Shown in pieces: positions 1 through 8,687 of a DNA stretch of 64,000 nucleotides. Position numbers and translations under genes: made by a program. The DNA lies in contig JASGJK010000025.1 in assembly GCA_049840795.1 (NCBI GenBank), positions 1 to 64,000 of the forward strand. The letters are read 5' to 3'. The stretch is from UPXZ01 sp049840795 (GTDB taxonomy: Bacteria > Bacteroidota > Bacteroidia > Bacteroidales > Paludibacteraceae). The notes beneath the pieces were generated by a model, which was not told the DNA's origin, did not search any database, and saw only the letters and a program-made list of their open reading frames with translations. The first letter of the stretch is position 1. Each line of letters starts with the position of its first letter.

Positions 1-397
1 AAGGTTAATAGGGAAACACGATAGAATCCGAACAGCACCTAGAATGACGGCCGACCCGTCCGCCGACAACTTGTCCGCGGTTGATGGACCCCACACTTCT
101 GCAGCAGGGGTGCGTCGCGAATACAGCCACACGGCACTCACGATGAGAATCGCCGCCCGCGGGACGACTCGGATAATGCACTCGTGCAAAGCATTACTAG
201 GGGCCGAATCCTCGGGATGGAATAGATCGATCACCGCCAGGATTGTGAACAGCCGCCCCAACGATTAGGCCGACGACCGCAAACCCGTTCGCAACTTGTC
301 GTGGCAGCGGCGGAGTGTTCGGCTTGAGAGATGGGTCGGCCAACGGTCGCTCGGCACTTGGCGTCCGAGGCGGCTCGCGATCACCGAGCGTTGTCAC
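1..397 (-). CDS. Two-helix membrane protein downstream of lepA (partial, frameshifted)
   Basis: Not recognised as a named family. A GTG start at 395-397 overlaps the lepA stop in a GTGA arrangement, which suggests translational coupling. The first ~45 residues are polar and proline-rich, followed by a hydrophobic run (VANGFAVVGLIVG). A frame change near the CCCC run at 256-259 brings in FTILAVIDLF, then a loop and a second hydrophobic segment (AAILIVSAVWLY). Reading on in that frame stays open to base 1, so the C-terminus is missing. The frame change is probably a base-calling indel. The open reading and the gene overlap support a real gene; the function is unknown. Confidence 0.45.
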
Positions 398-2184
398 TCC
401 CCGGTTTCGAGGATCGCCAAGAACGCTTCCTGCGGGATGTCCACGCTCCCCATCCGCTTCATGCGCTTCTTGCCTTCCTTCTGCTTCTCCAAGAGCTTGC
501 GCTTGCGGCTCACGTCGCCGCCGTAGCACTTGGCGGTGACGTTCTTGCCGACGCTCTTGATCGTCTCGCGGGCGATGATCTTCCCGCCGATCGCGGCCTG
601 CAGGGGGATCTCGAAGAGGTGGCGGTCGATCTCTTCCTTCAATCGCGTCAGCAGGCCGACGGCTCTTCGCTTCGGCACCGTCGCGGTGGCAGATCAGGCT
701 CATCGCGTCGACCTTGTCGCCGTTCACGAGGATGTCGACCTTCACGAGGTTGCCGGCACGGAAGCCGATGAAGTCGTAGTCCATCGTGCCGTATCCCTTC
801 GTCTGCTCTTCAGGCGGTCGTAGAAGTCGTAGATGACTTCCGCGAGCGGCAGCTCGTACTCGAGGATCACGCGCTCGCCGAGGTACTCGTTCTTCAGGTA
901 GATGCCGCGCTTGTCCTCGCACAGCTTCATGATCGCGCCGACGCTGTCCTGCGGCAGCAGGAGCTGCATCTTGATGAACGGCTCGCGGATCTCGGCGATG
1001 TACGTCGGATCGGGCAGTTCGCTCGGCGAGTCGATCTGCTGCGTCGTCTGATCGTTCTTGAGGATCTCGTAGGTGACGGTCGGCGCGGTCTGGATGATCT
1101 CGATGTTGAACTCGCGCTCGAGGCGTTCCTGGATGATCTCCATGTGGAGCAGGCCGAGGAAGCCGCAGCGGAAGCCGAAGCCGAGCGCGTCGTTGTTCTC
1201 GGGCTCGAAGCTGAACGAAGCATCGTTCAGGGTCAGCTTGTCCATCGCGTCGCGGAGTTCCGCGTACTGCGTCTTTCCGGCGGGATAGAAGTCGCAATAG
1301 ACCATCTGCTGGATCGGCTTGTAGCCGGGCAGCGGCGTCGGTCGCGGGGTTCTCATCCGTCGGTGATCGTGTCGCCGACGCGGACGTCGTGCAGGTCCTT
1401 GATGGCCGCGACGATGAAACCGACCTCGCCGGGCCCGATCTCCTCGACCTTCTTCGGGCGGGGGACGAACTTGCCCATGTCGGTGATCTGGTACCCCTTG
1501 CCGGTGCCCATGAAGCGGATCTTGTCCCCCTTCTTGAGCCGGCCATCGATCAGGCGGACGTAGGCGATGACGCCGCGATAATCGTCGTAGAGGCAGTCGA
1601 AGATCAGCGCCCGCGGCGGGCCGTCCGGGTTGCCGCGCGGGCCGGGCAGGCGTTCGCAGATCGCGGCGACGAGGTTCGGCGACTCCCTCACCCGTCTTGG
1701 CGCTCGACCGGCACGCGCATCTTCCGCGGGCAGGCCGAGGATCTGCTCGGTTTCTTCCGCGACGTGTTCGAACCGGCGCGCTGGGCAGGTCGATCTTGTT
1801 GACGCACGCGACCATCTCGAGCCCGGCTTCGACGGCGGCATATGCATTCGCGACGGTCTGGGCCTGCACGCCCTGCGTGCTGTCGACGACGAGGATCGCC
1901 CCTTCGCACGCCTGTAGCGCCCGCTGCACTTCGTAGTGGAAGTCGACGTGGCCGGGCGTGTCGATGAAGTTCAGCATGAACTTCTCGCCCTTGTGTTCGT
2001 GGAACACGGTGACGGCGGACGCCTTGATGGTGATGCCGCGTTCGCGCTCCAGGTCCATGTCGTCCAGGATCTGGTTCTGGAACTCGCGCTGGGTGATGGC
2101 GCCGGCATACATCAGCAGGCGGTCGCTGAGCGTGCTCTTGCCGTGGTCGATGTGCGCGATGATGGAGAAGTTGCGGATCTGCAT
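394..2184 (-). CDS. lepA: Elongation factor 4 (LepA), multiply frameshifted
   Basis: LepA is a ribosome-bound GTPase of the translation-factor superfamily, acting in the cytosol. The start Met begins MQIRNFSIIAHIDHGKSTLS, holding the G1 motif (AHIDHGKS). G2/G3 follow as RERGITIKAS and DTPGHVDF, and G4 as NKID. The C-terminal half includes GFRCGFLGLLHMEIIQER and the LepA-specific tail KNVTAKCYGGDVSRKRKLLE. The span is about 597 codons, the usual LepA length. The protein is spread over all three minus frames, with switches near 1785, 1715, 1690, 1358, 812 and 680. The indels nearly cancel in length and no domain is lost, so sequencing error is likelier than a pseudogene. GC content and codon use are planctomycete-like. 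Confidence 0.9.
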
Positions 2185-2475
2185 GGGGTTTACGGTCCGC
2201 CACGATGGAGCGGGAGAAGGCAAACGCAAGGCAAAACCGCGTGGCGAACGGGCCATTGTACGGCATCGGGGCGAGCAAACGAAGATGCAATTTAAAAAAA
2301 AAAAAAACCGGGCGACGGGCTCGTCGCTTGCCGGCGATTCGTCGGGATCGCCGCCGATTCGGAGGACGGACTTTCGGCACGATCTTATATGCCGAACGTC
2401 GCTCCGCCGACCTATGATTTGGTCGTCGGCGTTCGTGCCGGGCGCGGCCGACGATCCATTTCCGCAGGGGAGCGA

Positions 2476-3181
2476 ATGACCGTTTCTACGCCGCGTCCGA
2501 GTGTTATGTCCGTTTGCAATGATCGCCGCCACGTTGGGCGGGCTGATGGTGCGGCTGCGTCGGCCGCACGTGCCGACATCCACGTAACGGCCGCCAACAT
2601 CGTCGATCAGCTCACGCCCTTCCAAGGCTCTGCACTGCCGCCGCAGAATACCCGGCCGTTCGGCACGTACACGTACAACCCGACGCCTGTACCGAACAAT
2701 TTCTCGACCGAGGTCGACTTCGTCGGTGCGACGCTTTCGCTCGACCCGGCCACCGGCGGGTTCTTCCGCGCCGCAGAACGGCAGCACTGGCCTTTATTGG
2801 TGGACGGGCATGACGTCCGGCTGCGGTCAACTTCACGGCCGACTCGGCTTTCACACTCGGCGTCGGAACGCCGCCCGCGCCGGCGGCGACGGGGTTCCAA
2901 TCGACCGGCTTCATCAAGGTGACGAACCTCTCGACCGGCGACTTCTTCAACATGACGTTCACGACGCCATTCAACCCGCCGACGACGAGCGGCGCGTATG
3001 CGTCCGGCGCGATGGTGCCGGGCGATTATCAATTGACGTATTCGCTTTCGCCGGTCTTCACGACGGGCGTGACGAACACGGTGCGCTGCAACTCGACATC
3101 GTCGTGCCGGAGCCGGCAACGATCGGCGTGCTGACGGGCGGCGCAGGGTTGCTAGGTGTCCGTCGCCGCAGGCTTACTTGA
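2476..3181 (+). CDS. PEP-CTERM sorting-domain exported protein (frameshifted)
   Basis: The product should be exported and processed by an exosortase. The C-terminus reads VVPEPATIGVLTGGAGLLGV then RRRR: a PEP motif, a hydrophobic helix and a basic tail, the PEP-CTERM signature. ATG at 2476 follows a purine-rich AGGGGAG. A hydrophobic stretch (FAMIAATLGGLM, in a neighbouring frame) followed by AAASAARA looks like a signal peptide cut by two compensating indels. The middle has threonine/proline-rich beta-type sequence (TNLSTGDFFNMTF) in another frame. At least three indels break the ORF. The gene is divergent from lepA; its stop at 3179-3181 faces the end of the beta-helix gene. Ligand and role are unknown. 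Confidence 0.6.
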
Positions 3182-3214
3182 CCTGTCGAATTCGCGAGCG
3201 CCGAAGCAAACGGA

Positions 3215-5154
3215 TTACAAGCTGGCCCACACACCGCCTGAGCGTCGACGGAGGTTCGTGCCGATCGCCACGACGTCGGCCGATGCCGCGGGCAGCGTCG
3301 TTCCGTAGCGACGGGCCAGCAAAAGCAGATCGTCGAAGCCGACCAGGCCGTCGCTGCTGTAGTCGACGTTGCCTTGGCTAAACGTCCGGCCGAGCTGGCC
3401 ATAGTTTTTGGCGAGCAGCAGCAAGTCGTCGAAGTTGACGGACGCGTCGCCGTTGGCGTCGCCGGCCAGGACGTGGAAGTCGAAGACGTGGCTGGCGATG
3501 AGTTTCGTGCCGCCCGAATTCGTGATGCCGGCCGCGAAGAGCGTCGCGCGGTAGCGGCCGTCGGGCAGGATGCCGCTTCCGGCGACGGTGAACGTCGCGA
3601 GGTTCGACGTCGGGTTGTAGCTGAACGAGAAGCCGGCGGACGGGACGACCGTCGACGTCGTCAGGTTGCGGCAGTTCGAAGTCCGGCAGGCCGAGGCTCG
3701 CGCTGAACGTTCTCGCTGAAGCCGAAGCGAAGCGATTGCGGCGCGGTCTGCGCGCGAACAGACTCGAAACGACGGCCGGCCCCGTCGATGCGAGTTCGAC
3801 TGCGCCGATATCGACCGTGCCGACGAGCCGAGGATAACCGGTACCGCGTTGGTCGTTCGTCAGGCCGGCCGGCACGAGCGACGTTGGAGCCGGTGCCGAT
3901 CAACGGGCTGCCGGCGAGTGGCGCGTGCGTCATCGTTCGGCCGCCGTTGTTCGTGAGCGGCGCGAGCAACAGGTTTGTGCCGTACGCGAGGTTATTCGCG
4001 GCTGGCCGGGCTGAGCGTGAAGCCGGCTGACGTGCCGATCGCGCTGAAGTTGACGGTGGTCGTGGTAAAGGCGTTGGTGCGGATGTCGGATGCGCCGTTC
4101 GCGTTGTTGCCGGACACGATCGAGTTCGCGAGGGTCAGGTTGTGCGCGAATGTGCCGCTGCAGGCGACGCCGCCCGCGCCGGTGGACGCGTTGGTCGGCA
4201 CCGACGCTGTTGTTCGTGACGGTCGTGTTCTGCAGCGCGATCGTGGCGTTGGTGGTCATCGTGCCGGCGATTCCGCCGCCGGAGACGGCCGCGGTGTTGC
4301 CGCTGATCGTCGAGTCCTGCAGCCGCAGTGTGCCCGCGAATGTCTCGACGTGGATCGCACCGCCCACGCGTGAGGTGCGGTTGTTGGAGAACGTGCTGCC
4401 ACGGATGACGAGCTGATTCGCGACATAGCCGGCCGGCGGCGTGGGGCGTGCCGCGCCGAAGAAGTAGAAGCCGCCCCCGCCGGCGGAGGTGGTGTTGGTG
4501 GCGACGTTGTCGGCGATCGTGCAGTCGTCCATCACGAGCGAGCCGTCGCTGAAGAAGGCGAGCCCGCCGCCGTAGAGCGCGGTGTTGCCGCGGATGATCG
4601 TGTTGCGGATGGTGAGCGTGGTGCTGTTGTTGAGGTAGACGCCGCCGCCGATGTTGGCGGTGTTGCCGGTGAAGACCATGTCGTCGAGCGTGACGTTGGA
4701 CCCGCCCGGCCCGGTGGAGGCGAGGCCGCCGCCGTTGCCGTTGACGACCGCGCCGGTGACCGTCATGCCGCTCATCGTGAGCAACGTGGCGGCAGAGCTG
4801 AAGACGCCGTTGACGGTCGTCGGCAACGCGGACTGCAGCCGCACGGTGAGCAGGTTTGAGCCGAGGCCCGGTGATGATGAGCTGCCCGGAGTATCTGTGG
4901 AGCGGCGACGTGAGGCCGATCGTCTGAGGCGAATTGAAGAGCGACGTGAACGCGATCTCGTCGAGCCCGGTCAAACCGTTCGCGTCGATGATCGCCTGCC
5001 GCAGGCTGCCCGCGCCGGTGTCGGCGGTGGTGGAGACGAAGACGCTGGCGAAGAGCCGGCGCGGTTCGGGAGCGCGTCGGCGACGCAGACGGAGAAAAGG
5101 GCGGGATGAGATCGCGTGCGCATGGCCTTGCTGCTCCGCGTGACAAGAGCGCAT
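3215..5154 (-). CDS. Beta-helix surface protein with choice-of-anchor and dockerin repeats (frameshifted)
   Basis: A large secreted or surface protein. Near the N-terminus an EPRRLFASV stretch resembles the planctomycete LEPR-XLL motif, followed by TADTGAGSLRQAIIDANG, the usual opening of CSLREA/Pmp-like beta-helix proteins. The core has parallel beta-helix rungs such as GGGVYLNNSTTLTIRNT and IRGNTALYGGGLAF. VGTVDIGAVE marks the end of a choice-of-anchor Q type domain. The C-terminus has two dockerin-like repeats: FDDLLLLAKNYGQLG and GFDDLLLLARRYG. Several frame switches occur (around 4860, 4200, 3990, 3870, 3660 and 3420). It probably mediates adhesion or polysaccharide binding at the cell surface; no catalytic motif is visible. 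Confidence 0.65.
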
Positions 5155-5200
5155 GCATTGTCGCGTGGGGCGGGCTATGGGCAGTTGCAGATTATTCGAC

Positions 5201-5284
5201 GGGTGCCACGATCCTGTACTCAGGGTCGTGCCCGCGCGACGATCACCTCCGCGGCACGACCCTGAGTACAGGATCGTGGCACCC
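5201..5284. repeat. Perfect 32-bp inverted repeat with 20-nt spacer
   Basis: The arms at 5201-5232 and 5253-5284 are exact reverse complements over 32 bp; the core of one arm is GATCCTGTACTCAGGGTCG. The spacer is 5233-5252. The structure begins 14 bp past the stop of the aldolase-like gene and precedes the beta-helix gene on the same strand. It could act as a very strong transcription terminator or mRNA-stabilising hairpin, although no T-run follows. It could also be a fold-back read artefact or one copy of a dispersed palindrome. Confidence 0.8.
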
Positions 5285-5297
5285 CGGACGCCGCTGC

Positions 5298-6425
5298 TAT
5301 CGACTCGCGCCGCGCGCCTCGATCGGCCAGACCGTTTCGACCTTGCCGTCGCGAAGGCAGACGTATTCGTCGTGCAGGTTGATGGTCGGATCGCGAGTGG
5401 CCCGGGATGAGCAGGAGTTTCTCACCCAGCTTCGGTTTCGGCGTGCCGGGGGCGAGGTCGATCTTCGAATGTTCGTCCGACAGGCCCGTCACGGTCATGC
5501 CCGGGCGGTTGTGGACGAGTGGCATGCCGCTCTCACCGCTGAACGATTTCAGACCGGCGTCGACGACGAACCAATCGTCACCACCAAGGCTCATCACGGT
5601 CGTCAGGATGAAGAGGCTGTGTTCGAAACGGACGGGGTGATCGTCCCGCTGATTGGCGGCATAGTCGGCGTCCATGAACGCGTAGGAGCCGCATTGCAAG
5701 TTCTGTGTAGACGAATCGGCTGGCCGTCTTCGAGCGGAAAGGTGCCCGTGCCGGCACCGGTGACCGTGTTGCACGACAGGCCCGCGGCCCGCAGGCCGTC
5801 GACGGTGGTGCGGATCGCCGTCGAACACCGTGTCGATCGCTGCCTTCCGCTCGGCCGGCGTGCGGAAGTGCTGGGCTTTGCCCTGATACGCCTGCAGGCC
5901 ATCGAAGATGAAGGCCGGGCGAGGCGGCGATGCATTTCGCGAGTTCGACGGCCGGCGCGTCTCGTGCGATGCCGCAACGCTTCATGCCGGTCTCGATCTC
6001 GACCAGCGCGTTGATCGTGACACCGGCCCGTGTGGCGGCCGCAGAGGCGGCGCGGACCTGGTCGGCATGGTCGAAGCACAGGCCGATCGTCGGCGTGCTT
6101 CGCGAGCTGCATCAGCCGATCGAGCTTCGAATCGACCACGACCTGATTGGAGACGAGCACGTCGTTGATGCCGCCCGCGACGAGCACCTCCGCTTCGCCC
6201 ACCTTCTGGCAGCACTGGCCGACCGCGCCCAGCGCGATCTGCCGGCGTGCGGACTTCGACGCACTTGTGCGTCTTGGCGTGCGGGCGCAGCTGGACGTTC
6301 GACCGTCGCGCGAAGTCGGCCATCGCGGCGAGGTTCCGCTTGAACGCGTTCAGATCGACGACCAGGGCCGGCGTGTCGACGGCGTCGAGCGGATCGTTTA
6401 CGCGGGCGACAAACACTTGAGACAT
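5298..6425 (-). CDS. D-threonine aldolase / DSD1-family PLP enzyme (frameshifted)
   Basis: A fold-type III PLP enzyme of the alanine-racemase-like DSD1 group (D-threonine aldolase, D-serine dehydratase-like), splitting or dehydrating D-beta-hydroxy amino acids in the cytosol. The N-terminus MSQVFVARVNDPLDAVDTPA leads to the RPHAKTHK motif with the PLP lysine. LVAGGINDVLVSNQVV follows. Late motifs are LSDEHSKI and LLLIPGH then DPTINLH, matching the metal-binding His region of this family. The C-terminus HDEYVCLRDGKVETVWPIEA is typical, and the stop is TAG at 5298-5300. The length (~376 codons) is normal. Frame changes occur near 6250, 6100, 5900-5830, 5700 and 5400; the last is one extra base just before DPTINLH. 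Exact substrate is not decidable here. Confidence 0.75.
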
Positions 6426-6429
6426 GCCG

Positions 6430-7980
6430 ACCGTTCTACCGCATCCGCGGCCAATTCACGTGCGAGCGACTGGCGCGATCGTCGGTTTCGGCGGAACGCG
6501 AGCAGCAGCACGCCGAGCGTTGACGGCTCCGGCGCGATCGCCTGGGCCAGTGCCCAGTCGTTGGCGAAGACTTCCGCGGACGATGCTGCGTCGGCTGTGC
6601 TCAGCGTGCGGTTGTAGTTCACGGCCATAACCGCCAGCAGGTCGTCGAAGTCGACGTTGCCGTCGTGGTCGCTATCGCCGCTGGTCGAGAACTTGCCCGT
6701 CGTCGCGCCGTAGCTCTTCGCGAGACGCAGCAGGTCGTCGAAGTTCACGGTGCCGTTCAGGTCGCGGTCGCCCTTCAGCGTGTAGCGGACGATGAGCGAC
6801 GTCGCGTCGAGCGGCACGGTCTGAAAGTCGGTGCCGGCCAAACCGAGGTCAACCGGCCTCGCCATAGCCGACGGCGGTGTTGTTATCGAGGAGCATGCGG
6901 CTCGCGATGATGCCGCGGCCGTTGTTGGCGATGGCGTTGAGGATCCAACCGCGGACGGCCGACTGCGGCGAGCCGTCGGCGGCGCCGTAGTCGATGACGA
7001 GTGCGCGGTCGCCCAAGTCGAGCAGCGTCGTGATCGGCGTTGGCCGCCGCCCGTGCCGAAGGTGCCAGCGAACGGATGCGCGACGCGCCTGCGGCGTGAG
7101 CTTCGGGATCAATCGAACCTTGCCGCGATCGATGGCCAGCCCGCCAACGTCAAGCTGGTCGATGCTCGGCAAGGCGTGCCCATGCCGGCTTTGAAAAGCG
7201 TGAGCGACGGATCGCCCGTGACCGTGCCGGCCAGCTTCAGGATGTCGCCGGCTTCATAGACGGTCGCGCGTGCACTCGGCGCCCAGCACGACCGGCGCGG
7301 TGATCGCGTGGCTGCCGCGGAAGTCGTGGCGTCCGGGCGACGCCGTCGGCGAGGCGAGCGTGAGCGTGTTCGAACGGCTGAGGTGTACGCTGACGCCATC
7401 AAACCCGATCGCGGCGGCGGACTTGGGCGAGGCGAACGAAATCGTCCGCGGCGCGGTGATCGCCGGCCTGAATGTCATCCGCGCATTGCTGGCGGCCGGC
7501 GTGGCGCCGATCGACTGCGCCGGTGGTTCCACCAGCCGCTGGCGTCGGTCCCATTCGCTGGTGCGTTCGAAGGCGGTGAGGCGGACGTCGTCGAACTCGA
7601 CAGAGACGCCGTTCGCGCTGTTCGGCATCGAGAGCCGAACCCGCAACTCTTTTCCGAGGTACTGAGCCGAGATCAGGCGGGAATTGATCGTGAACGACGC
7701 GTCGACGAACTCGCCGACGATGGGCGTGATCGCGTTCGTCTCACTGGCGAGGACAAAGGTGCTTGTCCCGTCGACGGCAAGCAGTTCGAATCCGGCATGC
7801 CGTAGATGCCGCCCGACGGCTGCGTGCCGGTCGGCAGGCGCGTGCCGACGGCGACCGTCATGGTGTACTCGGTGTCGGGCATGACGATCGCGCCGGAGCC
7901 GCTGTTCGGCGGCGGGCTGGCTTGCGGTGCTGGTCAGCGTCGCGCTGTTCCGCATGAAGGCGAATGGCGAAACGGCTGCA
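6430..7980 (-). CDS. Dockerin-repeat PEP-CTERM protein, 5' end cut by the chimeric junction
   Basis: A secreted protein with LVIDYGAADGSPQSAVRGWI in its middle part (a repeat-associated segment common next to planctomycete dockerin domains). Two EF-hand-like dockerin repeats follow, DLNGTVNFDDLLRLAKSYG and DHDGNVDFDDLLAVMAVNY. The end is IAPEPSTLGVLLLAF plus basic residues, a PEP-CTERM tail. Upstream, VSVEFDDVRLTAFE and LASETNAITPIVGEF suggest a beta-sandwich domain. Frame changes occur near 7880, 7660, 7400, 7260, 7110 and 6860. The reading is still open at the junction near 7980, so the N-terminus and signal peptide are missing. The exact stop is uncertain (about 6398-6470), close to the start of the aldolase-like gene. 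Confidence 0.55.
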
Positions 7981-7990
7981 TGCAAGTGTC
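7955..7990. other. Chimeric junction between planctomycete and Bacteroidales DNA
   Basis: Within about 30 bases the composition switches from GC-rich, frameshift-dense coding on the minus strand to AT-rich Bacteroidales coding on the plus strand. The DUF4126 reading enters at about GCAAGTGTCGGATTTCG (7980-7996) without its usual first ~15 residues. The planctomycete gene enters the same point without its N-terminus. No insertion sequence, tRNA end or repeat marks the join. Confidence 0.8.
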
Positions 7991-8500
7991 GGATTTCGTG
8001 TGTTTATTCCAATGTTGGTGGCAAGCGTAGCAGCAAAATCTGGTGTTTTACACCTCTCCCAAAACTTTGAGTGGCTCGGAAGCATGCCAGCCATTATTGC
8101 ATTTGCCTCAGCTACCATTATTGAGATTATTGCTTATTACATCCCTTTTGTAGATAATCTGCTGGATGGTATCGCTACGCCGTTGTCTATTAGTGCAGGT
8201 ACACTCTTGATGACATCGGTGCTTCCGGTTGATAATGATTTGCTAAAATGGATTACCGGGTTCATTCTTGGTGGCGGAGCTGCTGCTACCATCCAAAGCG
8301 GAAGTGTATTGACAAGGCTCGGCGCCACAAAATTTACTGCCGGAACCGGAAATCACATAGTGGCAACCGGTGAAAATATGGCAGCTTTTGGCGCTTCATC
8401 GTTAGCGCTGTTTATTCCTGTGATTATTGCGATATTATTTCTTGGATTATTTGTTTTGAGCTTTAGAAAGCTTTCAAAATGGCTCAAAAAACGAAAATAA
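7979..8500 (+). CDS. DUF4126 family membrane protein (5'-truncated)
   Basis: A small integral inner-membrane protein of the DUF4126 family; function unknown. Residues fitting the family start at SVGFRVFIPMLVAS and continue through IIEIIAYYIPFVDNLLDG, PLSISAGTLLMTSVL and a C-terminal helix (FIPVIIAILFLGLFVL) with a basic tail. About four or five hydrophobic segments are visible. The family normally begins with some 15 more residues forming the first helix. Here these are replaced by GC-rich foreign sequence, so the ATG at 7964 is an accident of the join. It is followed by a tRNA gene on the opposite strand. Confidence 0.75.
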   Translation, partial: HASVGFRVFIPMLVASVAAKSGVLHLSQNFEWLGSMPAIIAFASATIIEIIAYYIPFVDNLLDGIATPLSISAGTLLMTSVLPVDNDLLKWITGFILGGGAAATIQSGSVLTRLGATKFTAGTGNHIVATGENMAAFGASSLALFIPVIIAILFLGLFVLSFRKLSKWLKKRK

Positions 8501-8567
8501 AGAAGACCAAATAACGATTAAAATCAAGAAAGAGAACTTCTCGTCCTCTTTCTTTTAAATGATGATG

Positions 8568-8640
8568 AGCGGTAAACGGGGCTCGAACCCGCGACCTTCG
8601 GCTTGGGAAGCCAACGCTCTACCAACTGAGCTATTACCGC
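8568..8640 (-). tRNA. tRNA-Gly (anticodon CCC)
   Basis: A complete 73-nt cloverleaf reads on the minus strand. The acceptor stem is GCGGTAA/TTACCGC with discriminator T, and the D arm is GCTC...GAGC. The anticodon stem TTGGC/GCCGA holds the loop TTCCCAA, giving CCC for glycine GGG codons. The T arm is GCGGG TTCGAGC CCCGT. CCA is not encoded. It lies alone between DUF4126 and the Big_5-type lipoprotein gene. Confidence 0.93.
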
Positions 8641-8687
8641 TTGTAATTTGCAACAAAGTTACACATTTCTTCGCAATATCACAGGGC

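Noticed and set aside
197..2787. Several long ORFs on both strands of the GC-rich part
   Set aside because: They are open only because of high GC; apart from the lepA segments they have low-complexity Arg/Pro/Ala content without family motifs.
1..7980. Natural transfer of a planctomycete block into the Bacteroidales genome
   Set aside because: Different indel density on each side, no mobility genes, and truncation of genes on both sides at one point favour an assembly chimera.
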